Assembly: GCA_029547805.1 (NCBI GenBank)
Contig: JAKPOP010000010.1
Location: 62,001 to 126,000 of the forward strand
Source of the DNA: Deltaproteobacteria bacterium
GTDB lineage: Bacteria > Myxococcota_A > UBA9042 > DTJE01
DNA length: 64,000 nucleotides
Direction: 5' to 3'
Shown here: positions 26,169 to 36,087 of the stretch, piece by piece
Layout of the letters: each line of letters opens with the position of its first letter
Numbering within the stretch: position 1 is the first letter of the stretch
The notes under the pieces: model-generated
Told to the model about the DNA's origin: nothing
Database searches by the model: none
Seen by the model: only the letters and a program-made list of their open reading frames with translations
Made by a program: the position numbers and the translations under genes

Positions 26169-29066
26169 ATGGTGATCCCGTCCCTCACCCCCGAACAACT
26201 GGCCCGCGAGAAGATCGACGCCATGCTCGCCGCCTCCGGCTGGGTTGTTCAGGACCGCGCCGAGATGAACCTTTCGGCGGGCGCGGGCGTCGCGGTGCGG
26301 GAGTTCCCCCTGGCCACGGGCGAGGCCGACTACCTGCTGTTCGTGAACGGCAAGGCGGTCGGCGCGCTGGAGGCCAAGAAGATCGGACACACCCTGAAGG
26401 GGGTCGAGGTCCAGTCGGGCAAGTACTCGGTCGGTCTGCCACCGGGCCTCAACCCGCCCGTGACCCCGTTGCCCTTCCTGTACGAGTCCACCGGCGTCGA
26501 GACCCAGTTCACGAACCTGCTCGACCCGGACCCCCGCAGCCGCCCGGTCTTCGCGGTCCACCGTCCCGAGACGCTGGTCGAGTGGCTCGCCGCCGACACC
26601 CTCGACGCATGGGTGAAGGCCCTGCACGCGGAGGGCTCCGGCCTGTACACGACCGCCGACGATACCCGGCCATCGTCCCTGCGGTCCCGTCTTCGGGCCA
26701 TGCCGCCGCTCACCCAGCCCAAGGAGGGCGCCGGCTGGCGGCTCTACCCGAACCAGATCCAGGCCATCGAGAACCTCGAACAGTCGCTGAAGAAGGACCG
26801 GCCCCGTGCGCTCATCCAGATGGCCACGGGGTCTGGCAAGACCCTGATGGCGATCACGGCCATCTACCGGATGATCAAGTTCGGGGGTGCCCGCCGCGTC
26901 CTGTTCCTCGTGGACCGCACCAACCTGGGCGAGCAGGCCGAGAAGGAGTTCCAGAACTACCGCACGCCGGACGACAACCGGAAGTTCACCGAGTTGTACA
27001 GGGTGCAGCGGCTCACCTCGAACTCCATCGGGGCCTCGTCCAAGGTGGTCATCACGACCGTGCAGCGGTTGTACTCCATGCTGCGCGGGGAGGCCGAGTT
27101 CGACCCGGTCCAGGAGGAAGGTTCGGCGTTCGAGTCGCCCGACCCCTTGATGAAGGAGCCCTTCCCGGTCACCTACAACCCGGCCTACCCGCCGGAGACC
27201 TTCGACGTCGTCTTCGTGGACGAGTGCCACCGCTCCATCTACACCCTGTGGCGGCAGGTGCTGGAGTACTTCAGTATGCCCGACGGGGGCGAGGCGTTCC
27301 TCGTGGGCCTGACCGCGACCCCCGCAAAGCACACCTTCGGGTTCTTCAACCAGAACCTGGTGATGGAGTACCCCCACGAGCAGGCCGTGGCCGACGGCGT
27401 GAACGTGGACTTCGAGGTCTACCGCATCCGCACCCGCATCACCGAGCAGGGCTCGACCATCGAGGCGTGCAACGAGCCCATCGTGGGCCTGCGGAACCGG
27501 AAGACCCACCAGATGCGATGGCAGGCCCCGGACGAGCCGATCACCTACACCGGGGACGACCTCGACCGCGCCGTGGTGGCCAAGGACCAGATCCGCACCG
27601 TCGTCCGCACCTTCCGGGACCGCCTGTTCACCGACCTGTTCCCGGGCCGGACCGAGGTGCCCAAGACCCTCGTCTTCTGCAAGGACGACGCCCATGCCGA
27701 GGACGTGGTCGGCATCATTCGGGAGGAGTTCGGCTGGGGGAACGCCCGGTGCCAGAAGATCACCTACCGGACGACCGGCAAGAAGCCCGCCGACCTGATT
27801 CAGGAGTTCCGCAACTCCTACGACCCCCGCATCGCGGTGACCGTGGACATGATCGCCACCGGCACCGATATCAAGCCGGTCGAGATCGTGATGTTCTTGC
27901 GTCCGGTCAAGTCCCGCGTGCTGTTCGAGCAGATGAAGGGCCGGGGCGTGCGCGTCATCGACCCGACCGAGTTGAAGGCCGTCACGCCCGACGCCACGGC
28001 CAAGACCCACTTCGTCATCGTGGACTGCGTGGGCGTGGTCGAGTCGGGCCTCTCGGACACCTACCCGTTGGAGAGGAAGAAGTCGGTGCCGTTGAAGTCG
28101 CTGCTGGAGCACGTGGCGATGGGCGGAACGGACCCTGACGTGCTGTCCTCGCTCGCCTCCCGGCTGGCCCGGCTCGACAAGGAGTGCGGCCCGGAGGAGG
28201 ACCAGAAGATCAAGGCGGCCTCAGGCGGGGTGACGCTGCCGGACATCTGCCACCGCATCATCGACGCCCTCGACCCCGACCGGCAGGCCCAGGCCGCGCG
28301 GGTCCAGTTCGGGATCGTGGGCGACGCGGAGCCCACGGAGAAGCAGGTCGCGCAGGCCGCCGAGGCCCTCTGCAAGGCCGCCGTGGCCCCGCTGGCGAAC
28401 AACCCGGGCCTGCGGCAGACCCTCCTCGACCTGAAGGCCGCCCTGGAGCAGGTGATCGATGAGGTCTCCAAGGACGAGGTGGTCTTCGCCGGGGCCTCGC
28501 CCGAGGCCAAGGACAAGGCCCGCGCCCTGGTGGCCTCCTTCGAGGCGTTCCTCGCGGAGCACCACGAGGAGATCGACGCCCTCCAGTTCTTCTACTCGCA
28601 GCCGTACTCGAGGCGACTGCGCTACCGGGACGTGAAGGCCCTGGCGGAGGTCATCAAGGCCCCGCCCCGGTCGTGGACCCCCGAGGTGCTGTGGCGGGCC
28701 TACGAACTGCTGGAGAAGGACCGGGTGCGGGGGGCGTCGGGACGCCGCCTGCTGACCGACATCGTGTCGCTCGTCCGGTTCGCCCTGCACCAGCAGCCCG
28801 TGCTGGAGCCCTTCGGGGAGCAGGTCCGGGTGCGGTTCCAGAACTGGATGGCCCAGCAGGAGATGCGGGGCAGGCGGTTCACCCCCGAGCAGGTTCGGTG
28901 GCTGGAGATGATGCGGGACCACGTGGCCGCGAACGTCGAGATCGAGGTCGAGGATTTCGACCTGAACCCCTTCGCGCAGGAGGGCGGGCTCGGCCGCGCG
29001 TCTCAGGTGTTTGGTAGTGAACTGCCGGTCGTGCTGAAGGAACTGAACGAGGCGTTGGCGGCATGA
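26169..29066 (+). CDS. hsdR: Type I restriction enzyme subunit R
   Basis: The translocating and cleaving subunit of a type I restriction-modification complex; it cuts unmodified DNA at a distance. ATG 26169 follows GGAGAGG and gives 965 residues, normal for the family. The PD-(D/E)XK nuclease is near 52-70 (EADYLLF, then ALEAKK). The helicase follows with Walker A MATGSGKT (217-224), the DECH box VFVDECH (348-354), SAT-like LVGLTATPAK, and the arginine motifs TGTDIKPVE and MKGRGVRVID. The C-terminal part (from about 640) is the helical region that joins HsdM. It is the first gene of a tightly overlapping row. Confidence 0.95.
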   Translation: MVIPSLTPEQLAREKIDAMLAASGWVVQDRAEMNLSAGAGVAVREFPLATGEADYLLFVNGKAVGALEAKKIGHTLKGVEVQSGKYSVGLPPGLNPPVTPLPFLYESTGVETQFTNLLDPDPRSRPVFAVHRPETLVEWLAADTLDAWVKALHAEGSGLYTTADDTRPSSLRSRLRAMPPLTQPKEGAGWRLYPNQIQAIENLEQSLKKDRPRALIQMATGSGKTLMAITAIYRMIKFGGARRVLFLVDRTNLGEQAEKEFQNYRTPDDNRKFTELYRVQRLTSNSIGASSKVVITTVQRLYSMLRGEAEFDPVQEEGSAFESPDPLMKEPFPVTYNPAYPPETFDVVFVDECHRSIYTLWRQVLEYFSMPDGGEAFLVGLTATPAKHTFGFFNQNLVMEYPHEQAVADGVNVDFEVYRIRTRITEQGSTIEACNEPIVGLRNRKTHQMRWQAPDEPITYTGDDLDRAVVAKDQIRTVVRTFRDRLFTDLFPGRTEVPKTLVFCKDDAHAEDVVGIIREEFGWGNARCQKITYRTTGKKPADLIQEFRNSYDPRIAVTVDMIATGTDIKPVEIVMFLRPVKSRVLFEQMKGRGVRVIDPTELKAVTPDATAKTHFVIVDCVGVVESGLSDTYPLERKKSVPLKSLLEHVAMGGTDPDVLSSLASRLARLDKECGPEEDQKIKAASGGVTLPDICHRIIDALDPDRQAQAARVQFGIVGDAEPTEKQVAQAAEALCKAAVAPLANNPGLRQTLLDLKAALEQVIDEVSKDEVVFAGASPEAKDKARALVASFEAFLAEHHEEIDALQFFYSQPYSRRLRYRDVKALAEVIKAPPRSWTPEVLWRAYELLEKDRVRGASGRRLLTDIVSLVRFALHQQPVLEPFGEQVRVRFQNWMAQQEMRGRRFTPEQVRWLEMMRDHVAANVEIEVEDFDLNPFAQEGGLGRASQVFGSELPVVLKELNEALAA

Positions 29067-30607
29067 CCGAGTTCGAGCAAAGCGAGCACTACCCCATCGA
29101 CCTCGACCACCTCCCGAAAGGTTGGGAAGTAGCGTGGGTGGGTGACCTCTGCCAGTCCATCCAGTCGGGCTTCGCCAGCGGCGAGCACAACTCGGACGGC
29201 ATTGGGGTGCCTCATCTACGACCGATGAACGTGGATCGCGGCGGTCGCCTCAACCTTACCGAGGTGAAGCACGTCCTACCGTCGAGCGACGCTCGTAGGT
29301 TGGCCCGGGGGGATGTGCTGTTCAACAACACGAACAGCCCAGTGTTGATCGGGAAGACCTGCCCCATCATGACCGACCGGGAACTGGCGTTCTCGAACCA
29401 CATGACGCGATTGCGCCCCGGGGAGGGGATCGACACCCGGTTCCTCGCGCACGAACTTCACTACCTCTGGATGGCTGGGTTCTTCCTCCACAAGTGCCAG
29501 AAGCACGTGAATCAGGCAAGCATCTCGACCGACGTGCTGGCCTCGACCGTTCCCCTCGCGGTGCCGCCGACTCCCGAGCAGCAGCGCATCGTGGCGGCCA
29601 TCGAGGACTACTTCTCGCGGCTGGACCAGGCGGTGGCCCTGCTGGAGCGGGTGCAGCGGAACCTGAAACGTTACCGGGCCTCGGTCCTGAAGGCCGCCGT
29701 GGAGGGCCGGTTGGTGCCCACAGAGGCCGAACTCGCCCGTGCCGAGGGTCGGGACTACGAGCCCGCCAGCGTGCTGCTCCAGCGCATCTTGGAGGAGCGC
29801 CGCCGCCGCTGGAAGGCCGAGGGTCGCCGGGGCACCTACAAGGAGCCAGTGGCCCCGGACACCTCCAACCTCCCCGAGTTGCCCGAGGGCTGGTGCTGGG
29901 CCTCCCTTCCCCAACTGGGTGAACTAAATCGGGGCAAGTCGAGGCATCGGCCTAGAAACGACGCCCGGCTTCTTGGTGGTCCCTACCCGTTCATCCAGAC
30001 GGGCGAGGTCCGGCGGTCTGAAGGATTCATCGAGACCCACGATGCCACCTACTCGGAGTTCGGACTTGCCCAGAGTCGGCTTTGGCCGAAGGGAACCCTC
30101 TGCATCACCATCGCAGCGAACATCGCCGCGACGGGCATCCTGAAGTTCGACGCCTGCTTCCCGGATAGTGTGGTTGGCTTCCTGAACACGGAGGAACCGC
30201 TGCTTACTCGGTACTTGGAGTTGTTCATCCGCACCGAACGCGATGAACTTACTCGCTTCGCTCCGGCAACGGCCCAGAAGAACATCAACCTAGAGACCCT
30301 CCGGGACGTTGCGGTTCCGCTCCCCCCCGCTGCTGAGCAAGTGCGACTGGTCGGGGAGATTGATCGTCAACTCTCGGTAATCCGACAACTGGAAGCCTCC
30401 GCCGAGTTGGGAATCGCCCGGATTGCCCGCACCCGCCAGTCCATCCTGAAGTGGGCCTTCGAGGGCCGCCTCGTGGACCAGGACCCGACCGACGAGCCCG
30501 CCCACGTCCTGTTGGACCGCATCCGGGCAGAGCGCGCGACGCGGCAGGGGGCTCCATCCCGAAGGAAGGCCGGTCGTGGGCCGACTCGTCGAGCCGAGGT
30601 CGGGTAA
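29063..30607 (+). CDS. hsdS: Type I restriction enzyme specificity subunit S
   Basis: This subunit reads the two-part DNA target for both methylation and cleavage. Its start overlaps the hsdR stop (ATGA). Two target-recognition domains are seen, each opened by a PxGW phrase (LPKGWEVAWV near 17 and LPEGWCWASL near 273) and each closed by a conserved helical spacer (TPEQQRIVAAIEDYFSRLD near 170; AEQVRLVGEIDRQLS near 415). Fourteen-residue basic tail. The two domains differ from each other, so the target is not a repeat. It precedes the cyclase-like gene with no gap. Confidence 0.95.
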   Translation: MTEFEQSEHYPIDLDHLPKGWEVAWVGDLCQSIQSGFASGEHNSDGIGVPHLRPMNVDRGGRLNLTEVKHVLPSSDARRLARGDVLFNNTNSPVLIGKTCPIMTDRELAFSNHMTRLRPGEGIDTRFLAHELHYLWMAGFFLHKCQKHVNQASISTDVLASTVPLAVPPTPEQQRIVAAIEDYFSRLDQAVALLERVQRNLKRYRASVLKAAVEGRLVPTEAELARAEGRDYEPASVLLQRILEERRRRWKAEGRRGTYKEPVAPDTSNLPELPEGWCWASLPQLGELNRGKSRHRPRNDARLLGGPYPFIQTGEVRRSEGFIETHDATYSEFGLAQSRLWPKGTLCITIAANIAATGILKFDACFPDSVVGFLNTEEPLLTRYLELFIRTERDELTRFAPATAQKNINLETLRDVAVPLPPAAEQVRLVGEIDRQLSVIRQLEASAELGIARIARTRQSILKWAFEGRLVDQDPTDEPAHVLLDRIRAERATRQGAPSRRKAGRGPTRRAEVG

Positions 30608-31555
30608 ATGGGTGAGACCCGCGTCACCGTCCAGGCTACGATTCGCGGCTACCTGACGGCCTTCGTGGACCTGCTCGGGATCTCGAACCGGCTGGAGGCA
30701 CTCGACCGGGGTGCCCTCGACGGCGAACTCGACCCCGCCCTGAAGCACCAAATCGCCCTGATTATTTTCGCGCTTGATCAGTTCCGCAAGGCATTCTCGA
30801 AGTTCTACACTGCGTTGGTGCCGCTGACCGCGATGGACTTGGCCGCGTCCCTGGCCCCGGGTGCTGCGACCCCGGAGGTGGTGCAGTTCCTCCAGAGCAT
30901 CGCCCCCCCCGCGCCACTCATCCACACGTTCACGGACACGGTGGTCGTATCGGTCCACCTTGAAGGGGCGAAGATCGCCTCGATGTACAGCGCGCTATAC
31001 CGGCTCGTCATGGGGTGTGCGGCAGCGTCATGGACGATGCTGGGGTTCGGCATCCCCGTCAGGGGAGGCATCTCGCTTGGGTACGGGCTCGTGCTCGACT
31101 CGGGCGAAGTGATCGGGGCCGGACTCGTTCGCGCCCATCGGCTGGAGGCCAAGTTCGCGCACGTCCCACGCATCGTCGTGGACCCCCGCCTGCTGACAGA
31201 CTTCCAGCCCCGGAACGTGAAGCCCGATGCTCCGGTGGCGGAGCGGTACTCCAAGGCTATCTGGGAGGAGACTCTGGGTCTGCTGACCCGAGACGCCAGG
31301 GACGGGCAGGTGTTCGTGGACTTCCTCGGACCCAAGGCGTTCGAGTTGGCCACCAACGGCACCGGCAAGATCGGCTCCACAGACATGATCGGGGCCATCG
31401 ACCGGGCCATCAGCGAGCGCATCCCGGCCCCGGTACGGGGCGAGTCCGAGGACCAGTGGCGGGTGCGGTCCAAGTGGGAGTGGCTCGATGCCTACTGGAA
31501 GAGGAATCGGGCCTTGATCATGGCCCACAAAAACGATGGGCAGGTGAACCAATGA
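30608..31555 (+). CDS. Class III nucleotidyl-cyclase-like protein
   Basis: A 315-residue protein of unknown function. The start abuts the hsdS stop and the end overlaps hsdM (ATGA). Its features fit a class III cyclase fold: a first acidic strand AFVDLLGIS with Asp 21, a second acidic strand HTFTDTVVV with Asp 110, then RGGISLGYG (Arg 152) and GAGLVRAHRLEAKFAH leading to PRIVVDPR. These two Asp residues align with the metal-binding pair of adenylate and guanylate cyclases. The family of small bacterial proteins with FVD-LG and RGG motifs is mostly uncharacterised, and some cyclases act in the Pycsar anti-phage systems. No recognised nucleotide-sensing effector is beside it. The fold assignment is by pattern; the activity is inference. 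Confidence 0.7.
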   Translation: MGETRVTVQATIRGYLTAFVDLLGISNRLEALDRGALDGELDPALKHQIALIIFALDQFRKAFSKFYTALVPLTAMDLAASLAPGAATPEVVQFLQSIAPPAPLIHTFTDTVVVSVHLEGAKIASMYSALYRLVMGCAAASWTMLGFGIPVRGGISLGYGLVLDSGEVIGAGLVRAHRLEAKFAHVPRIVVDPRLLTDFQPRNVKPDAPVAERYSKAIWEETLGLLTRDARDGQVFVDFLGPKAFELATNGTGKIGSTDMIGAIDRAISERIPAPVRGESEDQWRVRSKWEWLDAYWKRNRALIMAHKNDGQVNQ

Positions 31556-33069
31556 GCGACCTCTCGAACCGCATCGTCCAGAAACTGCGGTCCTACTGCA
31601 ACGTGCTCCGGGACGACGGCCTCTCCTATCAGGACTACCTCGAACAGTTGACCTTCCTGCTGTTCCTGAAGATGGCTGACGAGCGCGCCCGGCTCACGGG
31701 CATCCCGCAGCCCATCCCCGACGGCTATCGCTGGGACGACCTCGCCAATCCGCAGATGGAGGGCGCTCGCCTGGAGGAGCACTACCGGGACACGCTCCGC
31801 AGGCTGGGCGAGGCGGGCGGGATGCTGGGCCTCATCTTTCGCAAGGCCCAGAACAAGATCCAGGACCCGGCCAAGTTGCGCCAGTTGATCGTGGAGTTGA
31901 TCGGCAAGGAGGACTGGCTCTCGATGTCGGCCGACGTGAAGGGCGACGCCTACGAGGGACTGCTGGAGAAGAACGCCCAGGACGTGAAGGGCGGCGCGGG
32001 GCAGTATTTCACCCCGAGGCCGCTCATCCAGGCCATCGTGGAATGCATCCAGCCGAGGCCCGGCGAGGTCATCATGGACCCGGCCTGCGGCACGGGCGGG
32101 TTCCTGCTGGCGGCCCACGAGTACCTCGCGCGGTACGACCTCGACCGGGACCAGAAGAAGCACCTGCGGTACGAGGCCCTGCGCGGCGTCGAACTGGTGG
32201 ACGGGGTCGCCCGCCTGTGCGCGATGAATCTCTTCCTGCACGGCATCGGGCCGGACGACGACAGCCGGGAGCCCCCGATCAAGACCGACGACGCCCTGCG
32301 GAACGAGCCCTCGGCCCATGCGGACGTGGTGATCACCAACCCGCCGTTTGGCAAGAAGTCGAGCATCACGGTGGTCAACGAGGCCGGCGACACCGACCGC
32401 GAGACCATCACCTACAACCGGCCGGACTTCTGGACGACGACCTCGAACAAGCAGTTGAACTTCGTCCAGCACGTGAAGTCCCTGTTGAAGATTCACGGCC
32501 GGGCCGCCGTCGTGGTGCCCGACAACGTGCTGTTCGAGGGCGGGGCCGGGGAGGTGGTCCGCCGCCATCTCCTGCACGAGTGCGAGGTCCACACCCTGCT
32601 GCGGCTCCCGACCGGGATCTTCTACGCGCAGGGGGTCAAGGCGAACGTGGTCTTCTTCGACCGCAAGCCCGGGGCCAAGGAGCCGTGGACCAGGCAGGTC
32701 TGGGTGTACGACCTGCGGACCAACAAGCACTTCACCCTGAAGACCCGGCGGCTTGTCCGGGCCGACCTCGATGAGTTCGTGGCCTGCTACAAGCCGGGCG
32801 AGCGGCACAAGAGGACGGCGACGTGGACCCCGGAGACCCCCGATGGCCGCTGGCGTCCATACACCTATGAGGAGATCCTGGCCAGGGACAAAGTCAGCAT
32901 GGACCTGTTCTGGCTGCGGGACGAGGCATTGGAGGACAGCGCGAACCTGCCCGACCCCCACGTCCTGGCCCAGGAGATCGCGGACGACCTGCGCGCCGCG
33001 CTGGAGCAAATCGAGGACATCCTGGGGGACTTGCAGGAGAGGGCGGCCAGCAACGGGAGGGCAGAATGA
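31552..33069 (+). CDS. hsdM: Type I restriction enzyme methylase subunit M
   Basis: Adenine-N6 methyltransferase of the type I complex. ATG 31552 overlaps the upstream TGA. The 505-residue protein begins with the four-helix N-terminal domain (LRDDGLSYQDYLEQLTFLLFL), followed by the SAM site DPACGTGGFLLAAHEY near 176 and the catalytic NPPFGKK near 263. The spacing and order are normal. Together with HsdR and HsdS this should be a complete enzyme, although the gene order R-S-x-M is unusual. Its stop overlaps the next start. Confidence 0.96.
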   Translation: MSDLSNRIVQKLRSYCNVLRDDGLSYQDYLEQLTFLLFLKMADERARLTGIPQPIPDGYRWDDLANPQMEGARLEEHYRDTLRRLGEAGGMLGLIFRKAQNKIQDPAKLRQLIVELIGKEDWLSMSADVKGDAYEGLLEKNAQDVKGGAGQYFTPRPLIQAIVECIQPRPGEVIMDPACGTGGFLLAAHEYLARYDLDRDQKKHLRYEALRGVELVDGVARLCAMNLFLHGIGPDDDSREPPIKTDDALRNEPSAHADVVITNPPFGKKSSITVVNEAGDTDRETITYNRPDFWTTTSNKQLNFVQHVKSLLKIHGRAAVVVPDNVLFEGGAGEVVRRHLLHECEVHTLLRLPTGIFYAQGVKANVVFFDRKPGAKEPWTRQVWVYDLRTNKHFTLKTRRLVRADLDEFVACYKPGERHKRTATWTPETPDGRWRPYTYEEILARDKVSMDLFWLRDEALEDSANLPDPHVLAQEIADDLRAALEQIEDILGDLQERAASNGRAE

Positions 33070-33983
33070 GCCACGGCAAGACCATCCGCATCTATCTGGC
33101 CGATGGATCGCCAACCGGCATTCGACATGCCGAACTGGTCAACTGGACCGGGCAGGCCATTGTGTGCCCCCGGGCCCGCATCGGGGAACTGGCCGCGTGG
33201 GAGGAGAGCAAGCGCCCTGGTGTCTATGTCCTGTTCGGGGAGGACGAAACCGCCACGAAGCCCCGCGCCTACATCGGAGAGGCCGAGAACGTGCTCGACA
33301 GGCTCCAGAGCCACATCAAGAACAAGGACTTCTGGGACAGGGTGGTCCTGTTCACCAGCAAGGACGCCAATCTCACCAAGGCCCACGTGAAGTACCTGGA
33401 GGCCCGGTTCATCCAACTGGCCATCGAGGCCGCTCGCATGGTCTTGGAAAACGGCAACGCCCCACAACTCCCGGCACTCCCGAGGCCCGACCGGGACGCG
33501 ATGGAGGATTTTCTGGAACCCGCGCGGATCCTGCTCAGTGCCCTGGGGTTCCCGTTGCTTCAGCCACTCGTCAAGAAGGCGTCGATCGAGACGTCCGGGA
33601 AGGCCGGTCCGCTTGCCAGCATCCGGCTCTTCTTCAAGGTGCCGAAACTCGGAGTGGACGCCCAGGGGGCGGCGACCGACGAGGGATTCGTTGTCTTCGC
33701 AGGGTCTCTGGGAGCCGCCAGGATTCAGGACTACCTGAACCAGGGCTGGAAGGACCGACGAGAAGAACTCCAGGCGGACGGCAGCCTCGTGGTCGAAAGG
33801 GACAACGTCCGGTTCACGCGGGATGTCCTGTTTTCCAGCGCCTCGGCGGCCGCCGCCATCGTGTGCGGGGGCAGCCGCAACGGCCGCGAGGTCTGGAAGA
33901 CCAAGACCGGCAAGACGTTGAAAGTCCTGGAGGAGGAACTCACAGGGGCGGAGCCCGGGAAGGCACAAACGTCTGACGGGTAA
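33066..33983 (+). CDS. GIY-YIG nuclease-family protein with DUF4357
   Basis: A 305-residue protein overlapping hsdM by four bases. The GIY-YIG pair reads GVYVLFG (near 52) and AYIGEAENV (near 70), with the Arg and His of DRLQSHIKN and a conserved Glu in YLEARFIQLA. The C-terminal 35 residues (SSASAAAAIVCGGSRNGREVW) match DUF4357. This combination is frequent beside type I restriction genes. It may cut foreign DNA or modulate the complex; neither is shown. Confidence 0.85.
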   Translation: MSHGKTIRIYLADGSPTGIRHAELVNWTGQAIVCPRARIGELAAWEESKRPGVYVLFGEDETATKPRAYIGEAENVLDRLQSHIKNKDFWDRVVLFTSKDANLTKAHVKYLEARFIQLAIEAARMVLENGNAPQLPALPRPDRDAMEDFLEPARILLSALGFPLLQPLVKKASIETSGKAGPLASIRLFFKVPKLGVDAQGAATDEGFVVFAGSLGAARIQDYLNQGWKDRREELQADGSLVVERDNVRFTRDVLFSSASAAAAIVCGGSRNGREVWKTKTGKTLKVLEEELTGAEPGKAQTSDG

Positions 33984-34015
33984 CACCGAACGGACGAGGG
34001 CACAAGGAGGCGCTC

Positions 34016-35266
34016 ATGGGTCGGAACGACCTGCTGTTCTACAGGGGAGACCTCCGAGCAGAGATGGAAAACCGCGTCCACCAGATGTTCGCGGAGATCG
34101 ATCGCCTTGATACCGACTACGTCTTGCTAACGGCGCAGGATGCCCTGTGCGACTTCTTCGAGGAGAAGTACCGCCTGCCGCCGCCAGTCTTGCTGGAGGA
34201 CCAGATTAGGGTCGAGCAGCGCGAGGCACAGGTGGACGTGAGCCACGACCCGAGGCGCGCGATCTTCGACCGCAGCGAACCGTTCTTCATCGCGGGTACC
34301 GAAGTCATCTACCACGTGCCCTTCGAGGGCGATGGGAAGGTCTTCGGCCTTCAGCCCTCCAGTTTCACGCTGAACCCACCGAGGGGGCAGGTTCATGGGA
34401 ACGAGTTGCTGCTGCGGTTCAGCCGAACCGACCACGACCCGACGGTGATCAAGTCAGACTTCGACCAGCAACTCCGGTACGTGAAGGACTACTTGCGGTC
34501 CGCGACGGCCGATCTGAAGCCCTTCAACGAGGGTATCCGGGCGCAGGCAGCCGGCAGGTTGGCCACACGACGGTCGAAGTTGCTCGCGGACCGGCAACTG
34601 GTGGAGGCCCTCGGCTTCCCGCTGGTGAAGCGTACCGACCCTCCTGCCGTGGCCGTCGGCATCAAGAAGAAGATCACTTTGCCGAAGCCCACGACTGCCA
34701 GCGGCACGCGGGGGTTCAGGCCTGAACCGGCCATCGACGGAGCGGTCTACGACGACATCCTCGGGGTGTGCCGCAACATGGCTCTTTCGATGGAGCGGAG
34801 CCCCTCGACCTTCTGGTCGTTGGACGAGGAGCAGATTCGGGACATGTTCCTGGTCAGCCTGAACGGGGTCTTCGAGGGCAAGGCCACCGGGGAGACGTTC
34901 AACAAGACGGGCAAGACCGACATCCTTATCCGTGAAGGTAACAGGAACTTGTTCATCGCGGAGTGCAAGTTCTGGCACGGCGCGAAGGGCCTCTCTGACA
35001 CCATCGACCAGATCCTCGGGTACGCCCAGTGGCGCGACTGCAAGTTGGCGATCCTTCTGTTCAACAAGAACAAGGACTTTTCATCGGTGCTGGTGAAGGT
35101 GGCCGAGGGGCTGAGAGGGCACCGCCTCTACCGCCGGTCCCGGGACTACGGCGACCAGACCTGCTTCCGGTGCCAGTTCCAGCATCCCGATGATGCCCAG
35201 CGCGAGGTGACGCTTACGCTACTCGCGTTCGAGGTTCCCCAGCCCCCCGTCGGAGCGACCGCATGA
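34016..35266 (+). CDS. Protein with C-terminal PD-(D/E)XK nuclease-like domain
   Basis: A 416-residue protein. The C-terminal part shows a restriction-nuclease core: GKTDILI (Asp 302), then NLFIAECKFW with Glu 316 and Lys 318, followed by the helix TIDQILGYAQWRD. The first 290 residues are not recognised; they include FNEGIRAQAAGRLATRR. Start ATG 34016 has AAGGAGG ten bases upstream. Its stop overlaps the protease remnant start. It may be a helper nuclease of the restriction operon. Confidence 0.75.
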   Translation: MGRNDLLFYRGDLRAEMENRVHQMFAEIDRLDTDYVLLTAQDALCDFFEEKYRLPPPVLLEDQIRVEQREAQVDVSHDPRRAIFDRSEPFFIAGTEVIYHVPFEGDGKVFGLQPSSFTLNPPRGQVHGNELLLRFSRTDHDPTVIKSDFDQQLRYVKDYLRSATADLKPFNEGIRAQAAGRLATRRSKLLADRQLVEALGFPLVKRTDPPAVAVGIKKKITLPKPTTASGTRGFRPEPAIDGAVYDDILGVCRNMALSMERSPSTFWSLDEEQIRDMFLVSLNGVFEGKATGETFNKTGKTDILIREGNRNLFIAECKFWHGAKGLSDTIDQILGYAQWRDCKLAILLFNKNKDFSSVLVKVAEGLRGHRLYRRSRDYGDQTCFRCQFQHPDDAQREVTLTLLAFEVPQPPVGATA

Positions 35267-36086
35267 AAGTGAACGACTCCCTGTCCTCACGGGTCCTGTT
35301 CACCACGGTTCGCCTGGAGTTCCGCAGCGGCTCAGTCGGGACTGGCTTCTTCTTCGACTTCCCCGCGAGCGGGGGACGAGTCGTACCAACGCTCGTGACC
35401 AACTGGCACGCCATCGAGGACGAGGATGGGGGGTGATTCGTCATGCACGAACAGGGTCAGGACGGCGAGATCCTCGACACGCGGCTTCGCGTTGAACTGC
35501 CTGAGTGCGGCCGTCGCTGGATTCGTCATCCGTCGGAGGATTTGGTCGCACTGCCCGTGCTGCCCGAGTTGGAAGCCCTAAGGCGGAGAGGTAAGAACCC
35601 GTACCGCCGCTCCTTCTCAATCGGGAACGTCCCGTCCGATGCGAATCTGCAATCGTTGTTCACGGTTGAGGATGTCACGATTGCTGGCTACCCCTTCGGC
35701 GCGTGGGACGAGTTCAACAACTTCCCGATCCTGCATCTTGGAGTGACGGCATCGGCCCCGGTCGCAGACTACAACTGGCAGTCAGCCGGGATCGTAGACA
35801 TCGCCACGTTCCCGGGATGCTCTTGTTCGCCCGTGATGGTGCTCAACGACGGGGTGTGGATCGACGCCCAAGGTCTGAAGGCCGGGCCTCAGGCAGGCTG
35901 CTCCTTCTCGGGGTGTTGACCGAGAGCATGACCGAGGACATGGACGGCAAGATCGTCGTCAAGGAGATCCCGTGCCAGTTGTCGGAATGCGCGAGTACCG
36001 CCGTCCACGTCCACCTCGGGCTGTACATCAAGGGCCGCGAGTTGTTGGTGCTGGGGGAGACGGTTTTGAAGCAGGTATGCGCGTAG
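35263..36086 (+). pseudogene. Trypsin-like serine protease gene with in-frame stop and frameshift
   Basis: The start ATG overlaps the upstream TGA. The frame encodes a protease start with GTGFFFDF and the catalytic-His strand LVTNWHAIE (His 49), then TGA at 35434-35436. The same frame goes on with FVMHEQGQDGE, the catalytic-Asp region RHPSEDLVALPV and the catalytic-Ser region FPGCSCSPVMVL. Near 35880-35915 the coding frame moves by -1, giving LLLLGVLTESM up to TAG 36084-36086. The TGA may come from CGA by one transition. Even the Ser motif is altered (GCSCS for GxSGS). Two lesions suggest an inactive gene; sequencing errors are the other reading. Confidence 0.8.
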
Positions 36087-36087
36087 G

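Noticed and set aside
25005-28112. Minus-strand open frame of over 1000 codons
   Set aside because: Antisense to DUF2156 and hsdR; no motif or ribosome site.
35434-35436. TGA in the protease as selenocysteine or recoding
   Set aside because: No selenocysteine element was seen downstream, and a second lesion follows, so a nonsense change is simpler.
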